Assembly: GCA_946479335.1 (NCBI GenBank)
Contig: CAMLFP010000354.1
Span: forward strand, 1-5,823
From: an uncultured Archangium sp.
GTDB taxonomy: Bacteria; Myxococcota; Myxococcia; Myxococcales; Myxococcaceae
DNA: 5,823 nucleotides
Direction of reading: 5' to 3'
How positions within the stretch are numbered: position 1 is the first letter of the stretch; each line of letters starts with the position of its first letter. This document shows positions 1-5,687 of the stretch, in pieces. Below the pieces are notes generated by a model, which saw only the letters and a program-made list of their open reading frames with translations, made no database searches and was not told where the DNA came from. The translations under genes were made by a program, and so were the position numbers.

Positions 1-3000
1 ACCACGTGGTGCAGACGCTCGAAGGCGGCGTCGTCGCGAAGGCGGCGCCCGCTGAGGTCGCGGCGCCCGTCGAGCAGTACGCGCCCAGCGTCGTCGCGGC
101 GCCGCTCGCGCGCCTCACCGAGACGGTGCTGACGCTCGACAAGCCGGTGCTGATTACGAAAGACACGCGCGGCATCGCCGATGCGCTGGCGGCGAAGCTG
201 CAGTCGCGCGGCGTGCAGGTGCAGGTGGGCGACGTGTCGACGGCCGGGGAGTTCTCTGGCGTCATCAACCTCGTCAGCGACGCGGCCGACTACCGGTCTG
301 CCTCGCGCTACGCCCTCGGCCTCGCGAAGAAGCTCACCGCGGAAAAGGCGGAGCTCTTCGTTACCGTCACCACGCTGGGCGGCAGCTTTGACTTCGGCAC
401 GGCGACGCGCGAGACGCTCGGGCAGTCGGGCGCGCTGGGCTTCACCCGGGCGCTCTCCGCCGAGTGGCCTGACGCGCTGGTGAAGGCCATCGACGTCGAC
501 GCCGCGCTGGGCGCCGAGGCCATCGCCGACGCCATCGTCGCGGAGCTCTTCTCGGGTGACCGCAACGTCGAGATCGGCTTCACCAAGTCGGGTCGCACCG
601 CGGTCTCCCTCTCCCCTGGGGAGAGGGGCGGGGTGAGGGGCGCTGATTTGACCGCTGACTCGGTCATCGTCGTCACCGGCGGCGCGAAGGGCCTCGGCCT
701 CAAGTTCGCGCGCGGGCTGGCGAAGGCGTACGGCGCGACCCTCGCGCTCACCGGCCGCTCGAAGATGGACGACGAGCTCTCGAAGGCCGTCGCCTCCGTG
801 AAGTCGGCCGGCGCGAAGAACGTCAGCTACCACGTGATGAACGTGCGCGACGCCGCGAGCGTGAAGGCGGGCATCGACGAGATCCGCAGCAAGTACGGCC
901 GCGTCGACGCGGTGGTGCAGAACGCCGGCCTGCTGGCCGACGCGCTGGTGGAGAAGAAGGACGTCGCGGCGCTCGACTCCGTGCTGGAGACCAAGGTCGG
1001 CGGCGCGCTGGCGCTGCTCGACGCGACCGCGAAGGACGAGCTCAAGCTCTTCGTCGGCATCGGCTCGTGGGCCGGCCGCTTCGGCAACGCGGCGCAGACC
1101 GATTACTCGGCGGCGAACGCGATGCTGGCGCGCGTCTCGGGCGCGAAGCGCAACGTGACCATCGACTTCCCGCCCTTCGAAGACTCGGAGATGGCGAAGA
1201 AGATCCCCGCGTTCAAGAAGGCGGAGCTCAAGGCCGAGGGCGTCACGTTCCTCTCCGATGACGAGGGCGTCGCGGCGTTCCTCTCCGCGGTGAAGAGCGG
1301 CAGCGGCGAAGTGCTCGTCGGTCGCAACCTCCCGCAGCGCACGCTGCTGCACACCGCGACCTTCCCCGTGTCGCGCTTCAACCACGTCTACCTGAACGAC
1401 CACACGATGGCCGGCCAGCGCGTGCTGCCCTTCGCGGCGGCGCTCGACCACGTGGCGGCGGCGGCGGTGGAGTCGGCGGGCAGCAATGCGCCCGGTGCCT
1501 TCACGCCGTTCGCGGTGACCGACTTCAAGCTCCAGCGCGCGGTGCTGGTGCCCGACACCATCTGGCTCGAGGCGACGGTGAAGCAGCCGGTGCGCGCGGG
1601 CAAGGGCCTGCCGCTGCAGGTCGCGCTCAAGCAGGGCCACGCGGTTGCGTACGCGGGCACGGTGACGCTGGGCGCCGACACGTCGGTCGCGCCGAAGGTG
1701 AAGCAGTACGCGCCCACGTCGCAGCTCCCGATGTCGCTCAAGGACTTCTACGGCGGCTTCACGTTCCACGGGCCGCGCCTGCAGGGCATCGTCAGCATCG
1801 ACGCGCTCGGTGACGACGGCGTCAGCGGCACGGTGAAGGGCTGCCGTCCGGCCGACTGGGTGAAGGAGCCGCTCCGCCGCGAGTGGACCGTCGACCCGCT
1901 GGTGTTGGACGCGTCGTTCCAGCTCGCGGGTTACTGGGCGTGGGTGAAGCACCAGCGCGCGGGCTTCCCGGTGGCGCTCGGCCGCTTCGTGCAGCTCAAG
2001 CCCTTCGGCCTCGGCGCGCTGAAGGTCACCGCGTGGTTCGAGTCGCAGAACGAAGACGTCTTCACCGGCACGCTCGTCTGGCAGAACGAGAAGGGCGAGA
2101 CGGTCGCGTACGTCACCGGCATGTCGGCGGAGTTCAAGAAGCGCGACCCGCAGTTCAACGTGAAGCCCGTCGCCGCGCCGGTGGCCGCCGAAGTGGGCGC
2201 GGTCATCGACGGTGAGGTCGCGGCGCCCGCGGCTGAAATCGACGAGTCGTCGTGGAACCCGGCGAAGTTCCCCGAGTACGAGAACCTGCAGGAGCGCATC
2301 CAGATGGCGGAGGCCTTCGGCCTGCAGAACCCGTACTTCTCGGTGCACGAGGCCATCTGCGGCGACACCACCGTCGTCAACGGCAAGCAGATGATCAACT
2401 TCTCGTCGTACAACTACGTCGGCAACTCCGGCGACCCGGTGGTGAGCCAGGCCGCGAAGGACGCCATCGAGAAGTACGGCACGTCGGTGTCCGCGAGCCG
2501 CGTGGCGTCGGGCGAGAAGCCGCTGACGCTGGAGCTCGAGAAGGCGCTCGCGAACTTCTTCGGCACCGAAGACGCCATCGTCCTCGTGTCGGGCCACGCC
2601 ACCAACGTCACCGTCATCGGTCACGTCGCGGGCGCCGGCGACCTGGTGCTGCACGACGCGCTGGCGCACGACTCCATCATCCAGGGCGCGAAGCTCTCGG
2701 GTGCGAAGCGCCGCCCCTTCCCGCACAACGACTGGGAGGCGCTCGACCGCATGCTGACCAACCTGCGGCCGCACTACCGCCGCGTCATCATCGCCATCGA
2801 AGGCACCTACTCGATGGATGGCGACATCCCCGAGCTGCCGAAGTTCATCGAGGTGAAGAAGAAGCACAAGGCGCTGCTCCTCGTCGATGAGGCGCACTCT
2901 GCGGGCGTCGTCGGCCCCACGGGCCGCGGCATCGGCGAGTACTTCGGCGTGAACCCCGCCGACGTCGACATGTGGATGGGCACCTTGAGCAAGTCGTTCG

Positions 3001-3476
3001 CGTCGTGCGGCGGCTACATCGCCGGCAGCCACGCGCTGGTCGAGTACCTCAAGTACACCGCGCCGGGCTTCGTGTACTCGGTGGGCATCCCGCCTCCGAA
3101 CGCGGCGGCGGCGCTGGCGGCCACGAAGCAGATGCTCGCGCACCCCGAGCGCAGCAAGAAGGCGAAGGACAACGCCACCTACTTCATCAAGCTGCTCAAG
3201 GAGCGCGGCCTCGACTCCGGCATGTCGAAGGACACCGCGGTGGTGCCGCTCATCGTCGGCAACTCCGTGCTGTGCCTGCAGCTGAGCGACGCGTTGAAGA
3301 AGCGCGGCATCAACGTGCAGCCGATTCTGTACCCGGCCGTCGAAGAAGATCAGGCGCGCCTGCGCTTCTTCCTCTCGTCGCTGCACTCGCCTGATCAGCT
3401 GCTGCACACCGCGAACGTCGCGAAAGAAGAACTCGAGCGCCTCAAGCGCGAGATGGATGGCGACGCGGTCGCCTGA
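1..3476 (+). CDS. PUFA-synthase-like PKS, C-terminal part: KR-DH-alpha-oxoamine synthase (5' partial)
   Basis: The frame is open from base 3, so the gene starts upstream; the GTG at 6 is internal and is used here only as residue 1. Seen: a short stretch like the end of an ACP (VVQTLEGG), an Ala/Pro/Val linker (about 10-34), a two-part ketoreductase (about 36-440), a double hot-dog dehydratase (about 445-715), a second Ala/Pro/Val linker (about 718-748) and a PLP-dependent AOS domain (about 750-1150). All expected catalytic residues of the three domains are present. Known: KR then DH is the PfaA-type order, whereas modular PKSs put DH before KR. AOS domains join an acyl thioester to an amino acid with loss of CO2. 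Inferred: this cytosolic protein carries KS, AT and ACP upstream and ends synthesis by releasing an alpha-amino ketone. No enoylreductase is seen here. TGA stop at 3474-3476. Confidence 0.9.
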   Translation, partial: HVVQTLEGGVVAKAAPAEVAAPVEQYAPSVVAAPLARLTETVLTLDKPVLITKDTRGIADALAAKLQSRGVQVQVGDVSTAGEFSGVINLVSDAADYRSASRYALGLAKKLTAEKAELFVTVTTLGGSFDFGTATRETLGQSGALGFTRALSAEWPDALVKAIDVDAALGAEAIADAIVAELFSGDRNVEIGFTKSGRTAVSLSPGERGGVRGADLTADSVIVVTGGAKGLGLKFARGLAKAYGATLALTGRSKMDDELSKAVASVKSAGAKNVSYHVMNVRDAASVKAGIDEIRSKYGRVDAVVQNAGLLADALVEKKDVAALDSVLETKVGGALALLDATAKDELKLFVGIGSWAGRFGNAAQTDYSAANAMLARVSGAKRNVTIDFPPFEDSEMAKKIPAFKKAELKAEGVTFLSDDEGVAAFLSAVKSGSGEVLVGRNLPQRTLLHTATFPVSRFNHVYLNDHTMAGQRVLPFAAALDHVAAAAVESAGSNAPGAFTPFAVTDFKLQRAVLVPDTIWLEATVKQPVRAGKGLPLQVALKQGHAVAYAGTVTLGADTSVAPKVKQYAPTSQLPMSLKDFYGGFTFHGPRLQGIVSIDALGDDGVSGTVKGCRPADWVKEPLRREWTVDPLVLDASFQLAGYWAWVKHQRAGFPVALGRFVQLKPFGLGALKVTAWFESQNEDVFTGTLVWQNEKGETVAYVTGMSAEFKKRDPQFNVKPVAAPVAAEVGAVIDGEVAAPAAEIDESSWNPAKFPEYENLQERIQMAEAFGLQNPYFSVHEAICGDTTVVNGKQMINFSSYNYVGNSGDPVVSQAAKDAIEKYGTSVSASRVASGEKPLTLELEKALANFFGTEDAIVLVSGHATNVTVIGHVAGAGDLVLHDALAHDSIIQGAKLSGAKRRPFPHNDWEALDRMLTNLRPHYRRVIIAIEGTYSMDGDIPELPKFIEVKKKHKALLLVDEAHSAGVVGPTGRGIGEYFGVNPADVDMWMGTLSKSFASCGGYIAGSHALVEYLKYTAPGFVYSVGIPPPNAAAALAATKQMLAHPERSKKAKDNATYFIKLLKERGLDSGMSKDTAVVPLIVGNSVLCLQLSDALKKRGINVQPILYPAVEEDQARLRFFLSSLHSPDQLLHTANVAKEELERLKREMDGDAVA
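111..1325 (+). other. Ketoreductase domain, PfaA type, within the synthase
   Basis: Residues about 36-200 form the structural half, with a degenerate Rossmann fold and the conserved stretch ETLGQSGALGFTRALSAEWP. Residues 216-440 form the catalytic half. The NADPH loop TGGAKGLG is at 224-231. The catalytic set is Lys330 (ETKVGGAL), Ser354 (GSWAGRFGN), Tyr367 and Asn371 (DYSAAN), with the normal Ser-Tyr spacing of 13 and Tyr-Asn spacing of 4, so reduction of beta-ketoacyl-ACP is expected. The linker between the halves carries the repeat-encoded peptide SPGERGGVRG (203-212). Confidence 0.87.
607..642 (+). repeat. 36-bp palindrome-headed GC-rich repeat, copy A (inside the synthase gene)
   Basis: A perfect inverted repeat with 10-bp arms (607-616 and 618-627) and a one-base centre is followed by a GGGGTGAGGGGCG tail. 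It matches the copy at 4392-4427 at 34 of 36 positions. Thirty-six bases is a whole number of codons, so the reading frame is kept and the repeat encodes most of SLSPGERGGVRG (residues 201-212) in the KR linker. Confidence 0.85.
1338..2150 (+). other. Dehydratase domain (PKS-type double hot-dog) within the synthase
   Basis: The first hot-dog has HTMAGQRVLP, matching HxxxGxxxxP with catalytic His466. A middle motif FHGPRLQGI (587-595) matches the usual YGPxFxGI. The second hot-dog has LDASFQ with Asp635 and Gln639, matching the DxxxQ motif. The His/Asp pair is complete, so the domain should dehydrate beta-hydroxyacyl-ACP to an enoyl chain. With no enoylreductase in this part of the protein, some double bonds may remain in the product unless a separate ER acts. 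Confidence 0.84.
2253..3455 (+). other. Alpha-oxoamine synthase (BioF/KBL/SPT-like) domain within the synthase
   Basis: This is a full-length fold-type I PLP domain of about 400 residues. NFSSYNYVGNS opens it. His888 (LAHDSII) fits the ring-stacking His133 of E. coli BioF. Asp961 and His964 (DEAHS) fit Asp204 and His207, and Lys996 (TLSKSF) fits the PLP lysine Lys236. The Arg/His end motif (RLRFFLSSLH) is also present. The stretch SASRVASGEKPLTLELE is typical of serine-palmitoyltransferase-like AOS. Family knowledge: condensation of an acyl thioester with Gly, Ala, Ser or another amino acid gives CO2 and an alpha-amino ketone. The amino acid used cannot be told from sequence alone. Confidence 0.9.
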
Positions 3477-3478
3477 TA

Positions 3479-3494
3479 CGCCCCTCACCCTCTC
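3479..3494 (-). repeat. Partial, inverted copy of the same repeat between the two operon genes
   Basis: The + strand reads CGCCCCTCACCCTCTC, the reverse complement of the repeat tail (GGGTGAGGGGCG) joined to part of the palindrome (GAGAGGG), with about six bases missing between. It makes up most of the 29-bp gap after the synthase stop. The match is short, so chance resemblance is possible. Confidence 0.5.
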
Positions 3495-3499
3495 AAGGA
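3495..3499 (+). promoter_or_regulatory. Ribosome binding site of the methyltransferase gene
   Basis: AAGGA lies six bases before the ATG at 3506, a good distance for a Shine-Dalgarno site. It follows directly on the repeat fragment and fixes the start of the methyltransferase. Confidence 0.7.
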
Positions 3500-3505
3500 A
3501 CGAAC

Positions 3506-4384
3506 ATGACCTCCACGCAGGACGAAGTTGAAATCGGCTACGACATCTCGAACGAGTTCTTCCGGCTCTGGCTGGACGAGCGCATGCACTACACGTCGGC
3601 GGTCTACGACGCGGAGCACACGACGCTGGAGCAGGCGCAGCGCAACAAGAGCCGCTGGCTCGCCGACTTCGCCGAAGTGACGCCTGACTCGGTGGTGCTC
3701 GACATCGGCTGCGGCTGGGGCGCCAACCTCGAGTACCTGGTGCTGGAGCGCAAGGTGAAGAACGCGCACGGCATCACGCTCTCGCGCTCGCAGGCGGCTG
3801 AAATCACCGCGCGCAAGCTGCCCGGCGTGACGATGTGGGTCAGCGACTACAAGGACTTCGCGCCCAAGGAGAAATACGACGCGCTCATCTCCATCGAGAT
3901 GATCGACCACCTCGTCTCGCCCAAGCAGCAGCAGGAGGGCCTCGCCATCCCCATCTATCGCGAGTACTTCAACAAGCTCGCGCAGTGGGTGAAGCCGGGC
4001 GCGTGCTTCGGCTTCCAGGCGATTCTGCGCGACCGCGTGCCGCGCAAGCGTGAAGACCTCCTGGACCTGAAGCAGACGGCAGACGTCATCTTCCCCGGTG
4101 GCCTGAACCCGCGCCTCGAGGAGCTCGTCGCCGCGGCCGGGCAGTCGTGGGAGATCATCCAACTCAACACGCGCCGGCAGGACTACGGCAAGACCACCGC
4201 CGAGTGGCTGCGCCGCATGCGCCTGAACAAGGAGAAGATCATGGCGAGCGGCTGGGGCACCAAGCTGATGAGCAATGGCGAGACGGTGTGGACCAACTAC
4301 GAGCGCTACCTGTCGACGTGCGTGAAGGCGTTTGCCAACCACTGGTCGAGCGACGTGCAGATGAAGCTCCGCCTGAAGGACTGA
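3506..4384 (+). CDS. SAM-dependent methyltransferase, cyclopropane/mycolic acid synthase family
   Basis: 292 residues, close to mycobacterial CmaA/MmaA enzymes (about 287-300) and lacking the N-terminal extension of E. coli CFA synthase. Seen: family opening GYDISNEFFRLWLDERMHYT (11-30), SAM loop VLDIGCGWGAN (64-74), GITLSRSQ (89-96), SIEMIDH (129-135), FGFQAIL (168-174), QDYGKTT (225-231) and NYERYLSTC (264-272). Family enzymes add a SAM methyl to a double bond of a lipid chain, giving a cyclopropane, a methyl branch or a hydroxylated product. Aligned by eye with CmaA1, the bicarbonate-site Cys, Glu and His appear as Ser31, Asp134 and Gln171, while the Tyr (Tyr227) is kept. ATG is supported by AAGGA and the 29-bp spacing to the synthase. 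Inference: it modifies the unsaturated chain made by that synthase; the altered site leaves cyclopropanation versus simple methylation open. Confidence 0.88.
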   Translation: MTSTQDEVEIGYDISNEFFRLWLDERMHYTSAVYDAEHTTLEQAQRNKSRWLADFAEVTPDSVVLDIGCGWGANLEYLVLERKVKNAHGITLSRSQAAEITARKLPGVTMWVSDYKDFAPKEKYDALISIEMIDHLVSPKQQQEGLAIPIYREYFNKLAQWVKPGACFGFQAILRDRVPRKREDLLDLKQTADVIFPGGLNPRLEELVAAAGQSWEIIQLNTRRQDYGKTTAEWLRRMRLNKEKIMASGWGTKLMSNGETVWTNYERYLSTCVKAFANHWSSDVQMKLRLKD

Positions 4385-4391
4385 GCGAATT

Positions 4392-4427
4392 CCCTCTCCC
4401 CTGGGGAGAGGGTCAGGGTGAGGGGCG
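4392..4427 (+). repeat. 36-bp palindrome-headed GC-rich repeat, copy B (after the methyltransferase gene)
   Basis: This has the same 10-bp perfect arms (4392-4401 and 4403-4412) and tail as copy A, in the same orientation, differing at two of 36 positions. It starts seven bases after the methyltransferase stop. The hairpin could form in the transcript, but it has a one-base centre and no T-run after it, so it is unlikely to be the terminator itself. Confidence 0.85.
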
Positions 4428-4438
4428 AGCAGTTCAAT

Positions 4439-4475
4439 CAGCCGCGTGGGGAAACCCGCGCGGCTGTTTCATTTT
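4439..4475 (+). terminator. Intrinsic terminator of the synthase-methyltransferase operon
   Basis: A 12-bp stem (4439-4450 with 4455-4466, one G-T pair) closes on a GAAA tetraloop (4451-4454) and is followed by TTTCATTTT. It lies 54 bases after the methyltransferase stop. The other strand has no comparable T-run, so it should act mainly on + strand transcription. The T-tract overlaps the stop codon (4469-4471) of the convergent gene. Confidence 0.85.
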
Positions 4476-5073
4476 CTGCGACGCACAGCGAACCGGAGCG
4501 CCAGCACTCCGAGGAACGCGGCGAAGAGAAGAACCATCTTTGGGGTGATGATGGATTTCGACCTCGCGCGCGCCGGTGGTGGTGCGCGCCGTTCGAACTC
4601 CGTCACCCAGTTAGTCGGCGCCTCGAAACTCGCGAGCGCGTCGTCGAACTCTGCCAACACCTCCGCTTCATTGAACGCGGGGCCAGTGACGATGAGCATG
4701 ATCGCCACCGGCTTCGCGGGGAATTGCACCGCGTACATCACCGTGTCGCCGTTCGTGCCGCTGGTCTTCTTTCGCATCGCCTGCAGGACGAACGTCTTCC
4801 ACTTCACGTTGATCGGTTCCCCGATCCAGCCAAGCCCCTGGTCGTCGCCGCGCTTGAGTGGAGCGCCCATGGCCTCGAGCGAAACGATGACGAGGTGCTG
4901 CGGTCCGGGTTGCGAACCCAGATGCCCAGCTTGGGTTTCTTGTCGCCCGGCACGCGCAGATTCGTGGCGACGTACCCGTCCGGGAGCGAGAAGCGGAACG
5001 AGTGCGCGATGTCGTCGATGACGAGCCGGCCACCATCGACGCCCAACAACCCAACCAGGACCAGCGAGAGCAC
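4469..5073 (-). pseudogene. Predicted exported, C-terminally membrane-anchored protein, split by one frameshift
   Basis: Two adjoining frames read as one 201-residue protein if one base is restored near 4901-4902. Frame one starts at GTG 5073 and gives a hydrophobic N-terminus (LSLVLVGLLG), then SFRFSLPDGYVATNLRVPG up to NPD. Frame two continues with QHLVIVSLEAMGAP, through NVKWKTFVLQAM and LASFEAPTNW, to a membrane segment (MVLLFAAFLGVLALRF) and the basic end AVRRRK. The second frame uses mainly G/C third bases, as a real gene here would. The pattern 'FSLPDGY ... LASF' resembles DcrB/PsbP-like small secreted domains, but that is a weak guess; the family is not recognised. The start follows an in-frame TAA at 5083-5085 and has no clear Shine-Dalgarno site. 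The lesion may be real decay or a sequencing error. Confidence 0.6.
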
Positions 5074-5082
5074 GCGCGTGAT

Positions 5083-5163
5083 TTATGTCATCACCATGCG
5101 GCCGTCGTGAATGGCGGTGACGGTGACGCCGACGTGCGGAACCAAAGCGCGCCGGAAGGGCAC
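5083..5163 (-). pseudogene. Short open tail, duplicate of the C-terminus of the right-edge gene
   Basis: Read from GTG 5163 this gives 26 residues ending VPHVGVTVTAIHDGRMVMT, stop TAA at 5083-5085. The gene entering from the right edge ends VPRVGVTVTASYDGALVMR. The match supports a shared C-terminal strand segment rather than chance. It is either a remnant of a duplicated gene, or the true end of the preceding gene (5168-5687) reached through another frame change at about 5168-5172. No convincing ribosome binding site is seen, so independent translation is doubtful. Confidence 0.4.
5102..5142. repeat. Direct repeat, copy 1 (41 bp, partner at 5703-5743)
   Basis: 36 of 41 bases match 5703-5743 at an offset of 601 bp. 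A 29-bp core (5114-5142) has one mismatch. It is read on the - strand as VPHVGVTVTAIHDG. Confidence 0.75.
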
Positions 5164-5167
5164 GAGC

Positions 5168-5687
5168 TCAGGGAGCTTTCGTGGGGAAGTAGCGGAGGAG
5201 TTGCTCGAGCGCCGCGCGCGTCGCATCGAATGACGCGTGACGCAGGGCTGCGTCGAGCAGCTCGCGGGCGAGCTGTGTTTCTGGAGTCGAGACTCCGACC
5301 CACGCGCTGGCGTGTCCCGAAGAGGTGCCGAGGCGCCACGCCAGGTCCACCGTCATGCCATCGATGCCGAACGCCTTCGCCTCGGTGCCGGGAGGTGGCA
5401 GGCGCTGCAGCACGTGCCGCGCTTGCTCGGCCGAGAGGCGCAGCGTCTCCGAGCTGCGCGCGGGTTCAACCCAGTCGAGGACCGGGTCTCCGTATTGGGC
5501 TGCCCCGGCGTTTCTCCAGAAATGACCACGCGGAGCGCGCGAGCGTCGAGATGGTGAGGGACTGACCCGTGAGTGCGAGCGCGACTTCGGGCGTGAACGA
5601 CGGCAGATACACGCAGCGGAGCCCGTCTGACGTGAGTGGTTCGAGCGCGAGGAGTCGCGCGACGAGGGTGCGATACTCGTCGTTCAT
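5168..5687 (-). pseudogene. Unrecognised protein gene, split by one frameshift
   Basis: Two frames read as one 172-residue protein if a single extra base near 5519 is removed. The first runs from ATG 5687 (MNDEYRTLVARLLALEPL) to RSAWSF; the second continues WRNAGAAQYGDPVLDWVEPA to the end LLRYFPTKAP. No signal peptide or membrane segment is seen. The stretch GIDGMTVDLAWR ... SAWVG, then a helix-rich end, looks like a small globular alpha/beta protein. I do not recognise the family. The ATG overlaps the stop of the upstream gene (ATGA), which implies translational coupling and supports this start. The frame change may be decay or a sequencing error; uncorrected, the first frame stops at 5466. 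Confidence 0.6.

Noticed and set aside
6..8. GTG as the true start of the synthase
   Set aside because: The frame is open to the window edge and the residues there look like the end of an ACP, so the gene starts outside.
2252..2890. 212-codon frame inside the AOS coding region
   Set aside because: It is an out-of-frame shadow dominated by Arg, Gly and His, while the main frame carries all AOS catalytic residues.
3485..4342. Long open frame (285 codons) on the - strand opposite the methyltransferase
   Set aside because: It is an antisense shadow in GC-rich DNA: rich in Arg, Leu, Val and His, with no recognisable motif, while the + strand encodes clear methyltransferase motifs.
4392..4427. 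CRISPR or riboswitch explanation for the repeat
   Set aside because: There are only two full copies, 3.8 kb apart, without regular spacing, and one is inside a coding region.
4895..4910. Programmed ribosomal frameshift in the anchored-protein gene
   Set aside because: There is no slippery heptamer, A/T run or clear downstream structure at the junction; an indel or sequencing error is simpler.
4418..5110. Open frames of 230 and 191 codons on the + strand
   Set aside because: They lie opposite the anchored-protein gene, start inside the repeat and terminator, and have shadow-like composition. The - strand shows the hydrophobic ends and G/C third-base use of a real gene.
5002..5565. Arg-rich open frame of 187 codons on the + strand
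   Set aside because: It is low-complexity Arg/Ala/Pro sequence antisense to the - strand genes, with no motif.
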